Made by a program: the position numbers and the translations under genes. Shown here one piece after another: positions 1 through 7,080 of a DNA stretch of 14,038 nucleotides. The DNA lies in contig CALQKL020000037.1 of NCBI GenBank assembly GCA_943331145.2, positions 1 through 14,038 of the forward strand. Reading direction: 5' to 3'. The DNA is from Chitinophaga pinensis. GTDB taxonomy: Bacteria > Bacteroidota > Bacteroidia > Chitinophagales > Chitinophagaceae. Under the pieces are notes generated by a model. That model did not search any database and was not told the DNA's origin. It saw only the letters and a program-made list of their open reading frames with translations. Position 1 is the stretch's first letter; every line of letters starts with the position of its first letter.

Positions 1-34
1 AAAAAAAATCATTTAAAAATACAAGATTTCTGTC

Positions 35-64
35 TTAGATTCTTAAGTTTTAAGCCGATATTTG
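35..64 (+). promoter_or_regulatory. Candidate sucA promoter (Bacteroidetes type)
   Basis: GATATTTG at 57-64 differs at one base from the -7 pattern TAnnTTTG. TTA at 35-37, exactly 19 bases upstream, approximates the -33 TTG. It would give a leader of about 40 nt before the sucA ATG at 113. Two mismatches in a short motif in AT-rich DNA make this only plausible. Confidence 0.4.
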
Positions 65-112
65 CAACCAAATTAACAATTAAAGCGCTTCAATAAAATT
101 ATTTTAACCATT

Positions 113-2851
113 ATGAAGGATTTTCAATTTATTACAAATTCTACTCCGGCCCATATTGATAGTTTATACCAGGATTTTGTAAATAACCCTACTAGTATCG
201 ATCAAGAACTTAGAAAGTTCTTTGAAGGTTTTGATTTTGCCGTTTCTAATGTGGCTAATGGAAAAGTTTCTGCACATGCAGAAAATACAATTTCTGTAGG
301 TAATCTTAATAAAGAATTTGCGGTTTATCAATTGATTCAAGCATATAGAAATCGCGGTCACTTGATTGCAAAAACAAATCCCATTAGAGAAAGAGTTGAC
401 AGACATGCAAATCTTGAGATTTCTAATTTTGGTTTATCAGAAGCAGATATGAATGCGCAATTTCAAGTAGCCCATTTGCTTAACATCGAAAAAAGTACTT
501 TAAAAGATATCATTGCCCATCTTCAAAATTGTTATACAAATCATATTGGTATTGATTTTTCTTACATAAACGATGCTGAAAAATACAATTGGTTGTTAAA
601 TGCTTTTGAGAAAAAAGTTTTCGAGCCGATCTCAATTGAAAAAAAGAAAAGAATACTACAAAAATTGAACGAAGGTGTTATGTTTGAAAAGTTTCTACAC
701 ACCAAATACATCGGACAAAAAAGATTTAGTTTAGAAGGAGGTGAAACAACCATTGCGGCTTTGGATGCCATTTTAAATGCTTCATCTGAAAATGATGTAG
801 AAGAAGTTGTTATAGGAATGGCGCATCGCGGAAGACTGAATGTGTTGGCCAATATTTTAGGGAAAACCTATGCAGAAATATTTAATGAGTTTGAAGGAAA
901 CGCTTTGCCAGATACTACAATGGGAAGCGGTGATGTGAAATATCATCTTGGTTTTACTAGTGATGTAGAAACTTTTTCTGGTAAAAAATTACATTTAAAA
1001 TTATGTCCAAACCCTTCGCATTTGGAAGCGGTAGATCCAGTAGTGGTAGGGTATTCTAGAAGTAAAGCAGATGTGATGTATGGTAGCGACCATAAAAAAA
1101 TATTGCCTATTTTGATTCATGGGGATGCTTCAGTTGCTGGACAAGGCATTATTTATGAAGTGCTTCAAATGAGTAAATTAAATGGGTATACTACAGGCGG
1201 AACAATACATTATATCATCAATAATCAAATTGGGTTTACTACAGATTTTAAAGATGCAAGAAGTGCTGATTATTCAACATCAATTGCTTCATTGGTTCAA
1301 GCGCCTGTTTTTCATGTAAATGGTGATGATCCTGAAGCAGTGGTTAAAGTATCTGAAATTGCGGCTTTATATCGTCAAACATTTAATGCAGATGTTTTTA
1401 TTGATATGGTTTGTTATCGCAGACACGGACACAATGAAGGAGATGAGCCCAAATTTACACAGCCACAATTGTATGCACTAATTGATAAGCATTTGAATCC
1501 AAGAGAAGTGTACACGCAGTTTTTGATGGAAAATGGAGAGCCAGATGCAAAATCGCTTGCCAAAGAAATGGAGCTTAAGTTTTTGCAAGAGCTTCAAGAT
1601 CGTTTAGATGAAGTGAAGCAAAATCCATTGCCTTATAAATATCAACAACCTGAGCTTTGGTGGCAAAGTTTGCGTAAAGCAACACAAGAAGATTTTCAAG
1701 CTTCGCCAAATACTGCAATCAAAGAAGCTGATTTAAATTTTCTTTTTGATGGTTTAATGCAATGGCCTGCTGAATTTAAGCCATTGAAGAAAGTTGAGAA
1801 ATTGATTCAGGATAAAATGAAATTATTTCAAGACCAACAAAAAATTGATTGGGCTACAGCAGAATTGTTGGCGTATTCAAGTTTGATTTTTGAAGGTAAG
1901 GATGTTAGAATGACCGGACAAGATGTGAAGCGTGGTACATTTAGTCATAGACATGCCGTGTTGTTTGATGAAAAAACAAATGTTGAACACAGCCGTTTGA
2001 ACTTTGCAAATAAAGACGCTGCTCAATTTAGAATTTACAATTCGTTTTTAAGTGAATATGCGGTACTTGGTTTTGAATATGGTTATGCAATGGCAAATCC
2101 AAATACGTTAACCATTTGGGAAGCGCAATTTGGAGATTTTTCAAATGGCGCTCAAATCATTATTGATCAATTTATAACTTCTGCAGAAACGAAATGGCAA
2201 AAAATGAATGGATTGGTTATGCTTCTGCCTCATGGTTATGAAGGACAAGGTCCAGAACATAGCAGTGCAAGATTAGAGCGTTTTTTACAACAATGTGCTG
2301 AAAATAATATCATCATTACAAACATTACAACTGGTGCGAATTTCTTTCATGCCTTACGTCGTCAATTAACATGGGAATTTAGAAAGCCGATGATTAATTT
2401 TTCACCTAAAGCGAACTTGCGCCATCCAGGAAGTTATAGTGATGTAGAAGAATTCACTAAAGGGTCGTTTAAAGAAGTAATAGATGATGGAACTGCTGAT
2501 GCAGCTTCCGTGAAAAAAGTATTGATGTGTTCTGGAAAAATTTATTTCGATTTAGAAGAAAAGCGTCAAAAAGAAGATCGTACTGATATTGCAATAGTTA
2601 GAATAGAGCAATTGTATCCGTTGCCTCAAAATCAATTGGATGAGCTGTATAAAAAATACGGAAAAGCAATATGGTATTGGGTTCAAGAAGAGCCATTAAA
2701 CATGGGTGCAGCATCTTATCTTAGAATGAATTTGAAGAATATCAATTTTTATATTTTCAGCAGAGTAGCAAGTGCGGCTACGGCTACGGGTTATGCAAAA
2801 ATGCATGCTAAAGAACAAGCTGAATTGCTAAATGCAGCGTTTAATAAATAA
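113..2851 (+). CDS. sucA: 2-oxoglutarate dehydrogenase E1 component
   Basis: This is the thiamine-diphosphate-dependent E1 subunit of the cytoplasmic 2-oxoglutarate dehydrogenase complex. It decarboxylates 2-oxoglutarate and passes the succinyl group to the lipoyl arm of E2 (SucB) in the TCA cycle. The 912 residues match the usual family length. An N-terminal E2-interaction segment lies at about 9-43 (SLYQDF ... FFEGFDFA). HRGRLN is at 238-243, and its His matches the active-site His of E. coli SucA by motif. GDDPEA at 404-409 lies in the ThDP/Mg region, and HGHNEGDEP at 438-446. The pyrimidine-binding transketolase-like domain carries EAQFGDF at 670-676 and HGYEGQGPEHSSARLER at 707-723. I chose the ATG at 113 because the N-terminal domain begins at once; no Shine-Dalgarno is evident. 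The next gene, ffh, starts 29 nt downstream, so read-through is possible. No sucB follows, so E2 must be encoded elsewhere. Confidence 0.97.
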   Translation: MKDFQFITNSTPAHIDSLYQDFVNNPTSIDQELRKFFEGFDFAVSNVANGKVSAHAENTISVGNLNKEFAVYQLIQAYRNRGHLIAKTNPIRERVDRHANLEISNFGLSEADMNAQFQVAHLLNIEKSTLKDIIAHLQNCYTNHIGIDFSYINDAEKYNWLLNAFEKKVFEPISIEKKKRILQKLNEGVMFEKFLHTKYIGQKRFSLEGGETTIAALDAILNASSENDVEEVVIGMAHRGRLNVLANILGKTYAEIFNEFEGNALPDTTMGSGDVKYHLGFTSDVETFSGKKLHLKLCPNPSHLEAVDPVVVGYSRSKADVMYGSDHKKILPILIHGDASVAGQGIIYEVLQMSKLNGYTTGGTIHYIINNQIGFTTDFKDARSADYSTSIASLVQAPVFHVNGDDPEAVVKVSEIAALYRQTFNADVFIDMVCYRRHGHNEGDEPKFTQPQLYALIDKHLNPREVYTQFLMENGEPDAKSLAKEMELKFLQELQDRLDEVKQNPLPYKYQQPELWWQSLRKATQEDFQASPNTAIKEADLNFLFDGLMQWPAEFKPLKKVEKLIQDKMKLFQDQQKIDWATAELLAYSSLIFEGKDVRMTGQDVKRGTFSHRHAVLFDEKTNVEHSRLNFANKDAAQFRIYNSFLSEYAVLGFEYGYAMANPNTLTIWEAQFGDFSNGAQIIIDQFITSAETKWQKMNGLVMLLPHGYEGQGPEHSSARLERFLQQCAENNIIITNITTGANFFHALRRQLTWEFRKPMINFSPKANLRHPGSYSDVEEFTKGSFKEVIDDGTADAASVKKVLMCSGKIYFDLEEKRQKEDRTDIAIVRIEQLYPLPQNQLDELYKKYGKAIWYWVQEEPLNMGAASYLRMNLKNINFYIFSRVASAATATGYAKMHAKEQAELLNAAFNK

Positions 2852-2880
2852 TAAATCAGGGTTTTAAAAAAGCAAGAAAT

Positions 2881-4212
2881 ATGTTTCAGAATTTAAGTGA
2901 AAAATTAGAAAGTGCATTTAAGAATATAAAAGGTCAGGGGAGAATTACCGACTTAAATATTGCAAATACAATAAAAGACATTAGAAGAGCTTTAGTAGAT
3001 GCCGATGTGAATTATAAAATTGCCAAGGATTTTACGGATAAAGTAAAAGAAAAGGCAATGGGGGCTAAAGTTTTGCTAGCAGTAAATCCTGGCCAACAGA
3101 TGGTGAAAATTGTGCAGGATGAGCTAACCGAATTGATGGGTGGTTCAGAAAGTGTATTTAATGTAACAGGTAATCCAGCCATCATTTTAATTGCAGGGTT
3201 GCAGGGTAGTGGTAAAACAACATTCAGTGGAAAGTTGGCCAATTATCTAAAAACAAAAAAAGGGAAATCTCCATTATTGGTAGCAGCCGATATTTATCGT
3301 CCTGCTGCGATTGATCAACTTGAAGTACTTGGTGGTCAAATTGGGGTTGACGTTTATAGCGAACGTGAAAATAAAGATGCGGTTTCTATTGCACAAAATG
3401 CCATTAAAGAAGCCAAATCAAGAAATAAAAATGTAATCATTATAGATACTGCTGGTCGTTTGGCTGTAGATGAAATCATGATGAATGAGGTTGCCAATAT
3501 AAAATCGGCAATTAATCCGCAGGAGATTTTATTTGTGGTTGATAGTATGACCGGACAAGATGCGGTGAATACGGCAGCGGCATTTAATGAAAGGCTTGAT
3601 TTTACAGGGGTTGTGCTTACCAAGTTGGATGGTGATACAAGAGGTGGAGCTGCGTTGTCGATTAAATACACGGTAAATAAACCGATCAAATTTAGCAGTA
3701 GTGGAGAGAAAATGGAAACGCTTGATGTGTTTTATCCGGAGCGTATGGCACAGCGAATTTTGGGAATGGGTGATATTGTGAGTTTGGTAGAAAGAGCGCA
3801 GATGCAATTTGACGAAGCAGAGGCAGCCAAATTGGAAAAGAAGATTAGAAAAAATCAATTTGATTTTGAAGATTTTAAAACCCAGCTTCAGCAGATTAAA
3901 AAAATGGGAAATCTAAAAGATTTGATGGGCATGATACCTGGTGTAGGAAAGCAAATCAAAGACTTGGATATAAATGACGATGCATTTAAAGGAATTGAGG
4001 CGATGATAAATTCGATGACCATGGAGGAGAGAAAAAATCCAGATTTAATAAATCCGAGTAGAAAAACACGAATTGCAAAAGGGAGTGGCAAAGAGCTTGC
4101 AGAATTAAATCAGTTTTTGAAGCAGTTTGACCAGATGAAAGAGATGATGAAAATGATGAATAAAATGCCAATGGGAAATATGCCGGGCTTGGGTGCATTG
4201 GGTAAGCGTTAA
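2881..4212 (+). CDS. ffh: Signal recognition particle protein Ffh (SRP54)
   Basis: This is the SRP GTPase. With 4.5S RNA it binds signal sequences of nascent membrane proteins and delivers the ribosome to FtsY at the inner membrane. Its 443 residues are normal for bacterial Ffh. The N domain is at about 1-90. The G domain shows the P-loop GLQGSGKTT at 106-114, DTAGR at 189-193 and TKLDGD at 247-252, followed by TRGG. The C-terminal M domain (about 300-443) is methionine-rich and contains the RNA-binding signature SRKTRIAKGSG at 393-403, with a Met-rich tail after it. It lies 29 nt behind sucA and 149 nt ahead of rpsP. The ffh-rpsP order is also found in E. coli, so this neighbourhood looks ancestral. 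Neither ftsY nor a 4.5S RNA gene is visible in the window. Confidence 0.97.
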   Translation: MFQNLSEKLESAFKNIKGQGRITDLNIANTIKDIRRALVDADVNYKIAKDFTDKVKEKAMGAKVLLAVNPGQQMVKIVQDELTELMGGSESVFNVTGNPAIILIAGLQGSGKTTFSGKLANYLKTKKGKSPLLVAADIYRPAAIDQLEVLGGQIGVDVYSERENKDAVSIAQNAIKEAKSRNKNVIIIDTAGRLAVDEIMMNEVANIKSAINPQEILFVVDSMTGQDAVNTAAAFNERLDFTGVVLTKLDGDTRGGAALSIKYTVNKPIKFSSSGEKMETLDVFYPERMAQRILGMGDIVSLVERAQMQFDEAEAAKLEKKIRKNQFDFEDFKTQLQQIKKMGNLKDLMGMIPGVGKQIKDLDINDDAFKGIEAMINSMTMEERKNPDLINPSRKTRIAKGSGKELAELNQFLKQFDQMKEMMKMMNKMPMGNMPGLGALGKR

Positions 4213-4273
4213 AAAATGTGTGCCAATTATTTGTTTAAAAATTTGGAAAAAAATTATTTTATATTTCTACAAC

Positions 4274-4300
4274 TTTTCCACAAATTTTTATATATCTTCG
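4274..4300 (+). promoter_or_regulatory. Candidate rpsP promoter
   Basis: TATCTTCG at 4293-4300 differs from the -7 pattern TAnnTTTG at one position. It lies in the 149-nt gap between ffh and rpsP, 61 nt before the rpsP ATG. No TTG sits at the expected 19-nt spacing; the nearest T-run is TTTTCC at 4274-4279. The gap length and the need for strong S16 expression favour a promoter here, but the match is incomplete. Confidence 0.35.
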
Positions 4301-4361
4301 TCCTCCGTTTTTAAAAGCGGATTAAACCCTATTGTTCACAACCTAAAAAATTTCTATTTTT

Positions 4362-4859
4362 ATGGCTGTAAAAATGAGATTGCAAAGACATGGTTCTAAG
4401 AAAAGACCATTCTATTTCATTGTAGTTGCTGACGGACGTAGTCCTCGCGATGGTAAATTCATTCAGAAGTTAGGTACGTACAATCCTTTGACTGTTCCTG
4501 CAACTGTGCAGGTAGATCGTCAAAAGGCATTGGACTGGTTACAGAAAGGTGCACAACCTACTGATACCGTTCGTCGTATTCTTTCATTCAAAGGTGTATT
4601 ATTCCTTAAACATCTACTTCGTGGCGTAAGTCTTGGTCTATTTGACGAAGCAACTGCTATGGAAAAATTCACAAAATGGACAACTGAGCATGATGCTCAA
4701 ATTGCACAACGTCAATCGGCTCATAAAAAAGCCCACATGGATCGTCGCAATGTACCAGTAGTGAAAAAAGTAGAAGTTGTTACGCCAGCTGAAGTTGAAG
4801 CAGAAGTTTCTGCTCCAGCTGAAGAAGTAGCTCCAGAAGAAACAAAAACAGAAGAATAA
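4362..4859 (+). CDS. rpsP: 30S ribosomal protein S16 with acidic C-terminal extension
   Basis: S16 is a small-subunit protein that binds 16S rRNA early in 30S assembly. The core is unmistakable at the N-terminus: MRLQRHGSKKRPFYF at 5-19 and VVADGRSPRDGKFI at 21-34, then KLGTYNP and TDTVRRILSFKG. The protein is 165 residues long, about twice the E. coli length. After residue ~80 it continues as a basic helical stretch (DAQIAQRQSAHKKAHMDRR), then a Glu/Ala/Val/Pro-rich acidic tail (VEAEVSAPAEEVAPEE). From memory, such tails are common in Bacteroidota S16. The ATG at 4362 gives the family's standard start. A strong hairpin terminator lies 25 nt after the stop, so it ends its transcription unit. 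The rimM and trmD genes that follow rpsP in E. coli are absent. Confidence 0.97.
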   Translation: MAVKMRLQRHGSKKRPFYFIVVADGRSPRDGKFIQKLGTYNPLTVPATVQVDRQKALDWLQKGAQPTDTVRRILSFKGVLFLKHLLRGVSLGLFDEATAMEKFTKWTTEHDAQIAQRQSAHKKAHMDRRNVPVVKKVEVVTPAEVEAEVSAPAEEVAPEETKTEE

Positions 4860-4883
4860 ATAACCTCTGTACCAAAACGATTT

Positions 4884-4912
4884 AAGTCCTGCTTTAGAGC
4901 GGGACTTTTTTG
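4884..4912 (+). terminator. Rho-independent terminator of rpsP
   Basis: AAGTCCTGC (4884-4892) pairs with GCGGGACTT (4899-4907) as a 9-bp stem containing one G-U pair. The loop is six bases (TTTAGA), and a T-run starts inside the right arm and reaches 4911. It lies 25 nt after the rpsP stop codon and separates the housekeeping genes from the repeat patch. Confidence 0.9.
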
Positions 4913-4918
4913 TTGAAG

Positions 4919-4990
4919 AAGGTTTTTGAGGTTTGAGCAGTTTATGAAGTTCAAGAGGTTCAATAAGTTCAATGGGTTCAAAAGGTTAGA
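4919..4990 (+). repeat. Degenerate 9-bp GGTTCAA tandem array, forward (8 units)
   Basis: Eight consecutive 9-base units read AAGGTTTTT, GAGGTTTGA, GCAGTTTAT, GAAGTTCAA, GAGGTTCAA, TAAGTTCAA, TGGGTTCAA and AAGGTTAGA. The consensus is nAGGTTCAA. The units are in the same orientation as the array at 6767-6892. The array begins 7 nt after the rpsP terminator T-run. Confidence 0.85.
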
Positions 4991-5019
4991 CAATTCCTAA
5001 GTTATATTAGCTCCATTTT

Positions 5020-5052
5020 CTGCTGATGTTGGTGTTTTCACCAAACATCAAA
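5020..5052 (-). repeat. Hairpin repeat element, inverted copy
   Basis: On the reverse strand this is TTTGATG, then TTGGTGAAAACACCAA, then CATCAGCAG. It is the inverse of the elements at 6966-7001 and 7136-7171, differing at a few positions. The hairpin arms (GATG plus TTGGTG against CACCAA plus CATC) and the four-base loop are preserved, including a one-base bulge. Confidence 0.75.
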
Positions 5053-5120
5053 GAGAAGGTTTCAAAAGGTCCGCCCTCGATCCATGAAGGGGGAAGTTGG
5101 GAGCTCACGTAAAAAGATGC

Positions 5121-5159
5121 GTGTATAAAAATGATGATTATACACAACCCCAGCGGGGT
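5121..5159. repeat. Twin stem-loop: 7-bp inverted repeat plus CCCCAGCGGGG palindrome
   Basis: GTGTATA (5121-5127) is perfectly inverted as TATACAC (5139-5145) around an 11-nt loop. It is followed at once by ACCCC-AGC-GGGGT (5147-5159), a 5-bp stem with a three-base loop. The G+C-rich palindrome stands out in AT-rich surroundings. A second palindrome of the same core occurs at 5196-5208. Confidence 0.7.
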
Positions 5160-5195
5160 GATATCCTACTAAAAAGATGATGAATATGAATTACA

Positions 5196-5208
5196 GCCCC
5201 AGCGGGGC
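5196..5208. repeat. Second CCCCAGCGGGG palindrome
   Basis: GCCCC (5196-5200), loop AGC, GGGGC (5204-5208). Compared with the copy at 5147-5159, the closing pair changed from A-T to G-C on both sides, so the stem is maintained. Both copies are preceded by similar AAAAAGATGATG-like sequence (5171 onward for this one). The position 49 nt from the first copy suggests a local duplication. Confidence 0.7.
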
Positions 5209-5310
5209 GGAATAAAAAAATGGCACAGGTTTGTAATTGGTGCCGGTAAATGATTTTCTAGCAAGGATGGTTGATAGTAAGCTGTCTATGTTAGAGATTC
5301 AAAGTTTTAT

Positions 5311-5425
5311 TGTTTCACGCAAAGGTGCAATGACGCTGAGCACGCAAAGGAAATTGAAACATATTATGACGAAATGCTTGCAGTATTTTTTTGACACGAA
5401 GACAAGAATGCGCAAAGTCACGAAG
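5311..5425. repeat. Degenerate CGCAAAG interspersed repeat
   Basis: It starts with TGTTTCACGCAAAGG (5311-5325). Variants follow at 5341-5350 (CACGCAAAGG) and 5391-5425 (ACACGAAGACAAGAATGCGC, then AAAGTCACGAAG). The same TGTTTCACGCAAAGG opening recurs at 7028. From memory, CGCAAAG arrays of this kind are scattered through intergenic DNA of many Bacteroidota; their function is unknown. Confidence 0.6.
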
Positions 5426-5469
5426 TTTTTTTCAATAGCAAAGATGCTAATTGATGGAAAGTATTTCCA

Positions 5470-5603
5470 ACCTTAAACCTTTAAACCCTGAAAAAAGCGA
5501 AGCGATTTAAATCATTTTCTCTACTTTGATTATTGAAAATTACACCAACATCGGCAGACGAAAATCCCCAACCTTTTGAACGCATTGAACCCCTTGAACA
5601 TCA
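5470..5603 (+). repeat. Composite repeat block, copy 1
   Basis: The block consists of ACCTTAAACC units, then AGCGAAGCGATTTAAA, then a degenerate hairpin-element copy (5525-5560, ending CACCAACATCGGCAGACG), then CCAACC and three reversed 9-bp units beginning TTGAAC (5576-5602). The same modules in the same order form 7081-7222. In this copy the left arm of the hairpin element is decayed (GATTATTGAAAATTA), so the stem is lost. Confidence 0.75.
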
Positions 5604-5692
5604 GAAACATTATAAACCCCAATTCGATGTTCATTAAGATCCATTAATTTGATAATTATATTAAAAGATATTTTATATTTAATTTTGAACTC

Positions 5693-6775
5693 ATGGCAAG
5701 GAAGAAAAATAGTATCTCCAAATTAGAAATCGCTTCTTTACAAAATGATATTAGAATCAAGTGTAAGCTTGTAATCGAAAATGCCATTGATTGTAAAAAC
5801 TTGTCGAATCATATTTTATTGACTACTGGAAAATACCTCTCTTTTTCTACGCTAAAGCGTTTTTTTGGATTTAATAAATCTGAATTTTCTCCTTCTTACG
5901 ACACGATTAAAATCCTTAAAGAATACATCGCTTTATGCACAAAACAAAAACAAGTTTCTGTTGCACAAATTGTTATTGACTTTTTTACACCCAAACATTT
6001 TAAAGAAATATTAAAATCAGATCAATCATTTCAGGCGGCAAGTAGAACAATGGCCTTGCTTTTAAGGGAGAATAAAAACTTGTTTGAAGAAACCATGCTA
6101 CCGCTTGCTCAATCTGAAACTGGAAGGGCTTTTTATTATGAGCTATTTCCGGACTATGAAATCTTATCTGCATTTCAATATAAAGGGTATGAGCTGTACT
6201 TAAAATATGAAAATTCGCAAGATGGAAAACTGTTTGCGAATTGTGTTTTATTCTTGAAATATTTTTTTGATGGGGATGATAAAATGATGAGTTTTTATCA
6301 CAATAAAGTTTTGCTTCAGTATAAAAAAACAAAAGAAATTCATCCATTTGTATTGGGAAGATATTATCAAGTGCAACTCATATATTCCTTTTTGTTTTAT
6401 CCCAAAATGATTTCAAAAATCATCAGTGAAATTTATAAAGTAGAAAAATTACAACCAAGAAATGCAAAAGAATTGTTTCGCGAATTTCCTGGTTTTCATT
6501 ATTTTGTTTGCGATGGGTTATGGCATGCTAATGAATACGAGCATCTTTTGAAAATAAGTGAAATAGCATTGACAGATTTTGAAAAATATGAAGAATTTAA
6601 TTGGAAAGGCTATTACGACCAACTTCATTTATATCAAGCATTAGCTTTGTCTAAACTTGGTAAAACAAAAGAAGTTTCTTCTAAAATAAAGAAAATTCAA
6701 CCCGATTCTTTTTACTTTATTTCAAAAAAACATTTCACAGCATTGTTTGAGGGGCTGAAGCGTAAAGAGGTTTGA
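5693..6775 (+). CDS. Hypothetical protein with HTH-like N-terminus, repeat-flanked
   Basis: I do not recognise a named family. The 360-residue product has no signal peptide or membrane segment and should be cytoplasmic. Residues 34-80 (CKNLSNHI ... LSFSTLKRFFGF ... YDTIKILKEYI) resemble the helix-turn-helix-like head of many uncharacterised Bacteroidota proteins, where the pattern is LS..I...TLKR.FG..TL..L..Y. The remaining ~280 residues are helical and rich in Lys, Phe and Tyr. The stretch 275-345 (WHANEYEHLLKISEIAL ... YQALALSKLGKTKEV) looks TPR-like. A DNA-binding or regulatory role is inference only. The ATG at 5693 is the only Met before residue 109, so the start is fairly secure. A -7-like TAATTTTG ends 5 nt before it. 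The gene is isolated between two repeat clusters, and its TGA is the end of the first unit of the following 9-bp array. It appears more AT-rich than sucA or fusA. Confidence 0.8.
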   Translation: MARKKNSISKLEIASLQNDIRIKCKLVIENAIDCKNLSNHILLTTGKYLSFSTLKRFFGFNKSEFSPSYDTIKILKEYIALCTKQKQVSVAQIVIDFFTPKHFKEILKSDQSFQAASRTMALLLRENKNLFEETMLPLAQSETGRAFYYELFPDYEILSAFQYKGYELYLKYENSQDGKLFANCVLFLKYFFDGDDKMMSFYHNKVLLQYKKTKEIHPFVLGRYYQVQLIYSFLFYPKMISKIISEIYKVEKLQPRNAKELFREFPGFHYFVCDGLWHANEYEHLLKISEIALTDFEKYEEFNWKGYYDQLHLYQALALSKLGKTKEVSSKIKKIQPDSFYFISKKHFTALFEGLKRKEV

Positions 6776-6892
6776 GAGGTTAGTTAGGTTTGGGAGGTTT
6801 GAGAGGTTTTTGAGGTTCAATGAGTTCAAAAGGTTCAAAAGGTTCAATAGGTTCAAAAGGTTCAATAGGTTCAAAAGGTTCAATAGGTTGAT
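6767..6892 (+). repeat. 9-bp GGTTCAA tandem array, forward (14 units)
   Basis: Fourteen uninterrupted 9-base units run from GAGGTTTGA (6767-6775) to TAGGTTGAT (6884-6892). The first five are GAGGTTTGA-like, and the rest tend to nAGGTTCAA. From 6839 on, AAGGTTCAA and TAGGTTCAA alternate, giving an 18-bp higher-order period repeated three times. This points to recent slippage or unequal exchange. The first unit contains the stop codon of the preceding gene (TGA, 6773-6775). Confidence 0.92.
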
Positions 6893-6965
6893 CGACATTT
6901 TTTTGGGTACATCTACGGTCATCATTTTCAAAATGTAATGAAATTAAATTTTAGTATTCAAAACG

Positions 6966-7014
6966 TTTGATGATTGGTGAAAACACCAACATCGGCAGAC
7001 GGAACTCACCAACC
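6966..7014 (+). repeat. Hairpin repeat element, intact copy A
   Basis: This 49-bp sequence is identical base for base to 7136-7184. It begins TTTGATGATTGGTGAAAACA and ends GGCAGACGGAACTCACCAACC. It can fold as GATG-bulged A-TTGGTG, loop AAAA, CACCAACATC, giving ten base pairs with one bulged A. Confidence 0.85.
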
Positions 7015-7027
7015 CTTTAACTTTTTT

Positions 7028-7070
7028 TGTTTCACGCAAAGGGCGCAAAGTAGCAAAGAACGCAAAGAGA
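7028..7070 (+). repeat. CGCAAAG tandem array
   Basis: After TGTTTCA, units run CGCAAAGGG (7035), CGCAAAGTA (7044), GCAAAGAA (7053, one base short) and CGCAAAGAG (7061). This is again a 9-base period. The opening TGTTTCACGCAAAGG matches 5311-5325. Confidence 0.75.
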
Positions 7071-7080
7071 TAATACATTC

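Larger units (their letters stand above)
4860..5692. other. 833-nt intergenic repeat patch (left flank of the 360-codon gene)
   Basis: I find no credible gene here. In order it holds: the rpsP terminator (4884-4912); a forward GGTTCAA array (4919-4990); an inverted copy of a hairpin element (5020-5052); a 7-bp inverted repeat followed by a CCCCAGCGGGG palindrome (5121-5159); a second such palindrome (5196-5208); degenerate CGCAAAG repeats (5311-5425); and a composite block ending in reversed TTGAAC units (5470-5603). The last 90 nt are AT-rich and precede the gene at 5693. A short open frame at 5237-5476 lies over the CGCAAAG repeats and is not believed. Confidence 0.8.

Noticed and set aside
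4332..4362. TTG-N20-TATTTTTA as an rpsP promoter
   Set aside because: The spacing is off by one, the last base mismatches, and the box would overlap the start codon itself.
4193..4399. 68-codon forward open frame between ffh and rpsP
   Set aside because: It overlaps the ends of both well-supported genes in another frame and is AT-rich noise.
5222..5244. GGCAC/GTGCC inverted repeat after the second GC-rich palindrome
   Set aside because: A 5-bp stem with a 13-nt loop is weak and not repeated elsewhere in the window.
5237..5476. 79-codon forward open frame
   Set aside because: It runs through the CGCAAAG repeats (VSRKGAMTLSTQRK is repeat translation), has no family resemblance and no promoter.
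6814..6892. GGTTCAA motifs resembling the tRNA T-arm (GGTTCAAATCC)
   Set aside because: There is no acceptor stem, anticodon arm or D-arm around them, and the motif is tandemly repeated every 9 bp.
6767..6892. CRISPR-like array
   Set aside because: Units are 9 bp with no unique spacers between them, and no cas genes are present.
6722..6931. 69-codon reverse open frame rich in LLNLLN
   Set aside because: A 9-bp repeat reads as a three-residue repeat in every open frame. The Leu/Asn pattern is simply the array on the other strand. The same holds for the reverse frame at 4721-4993.
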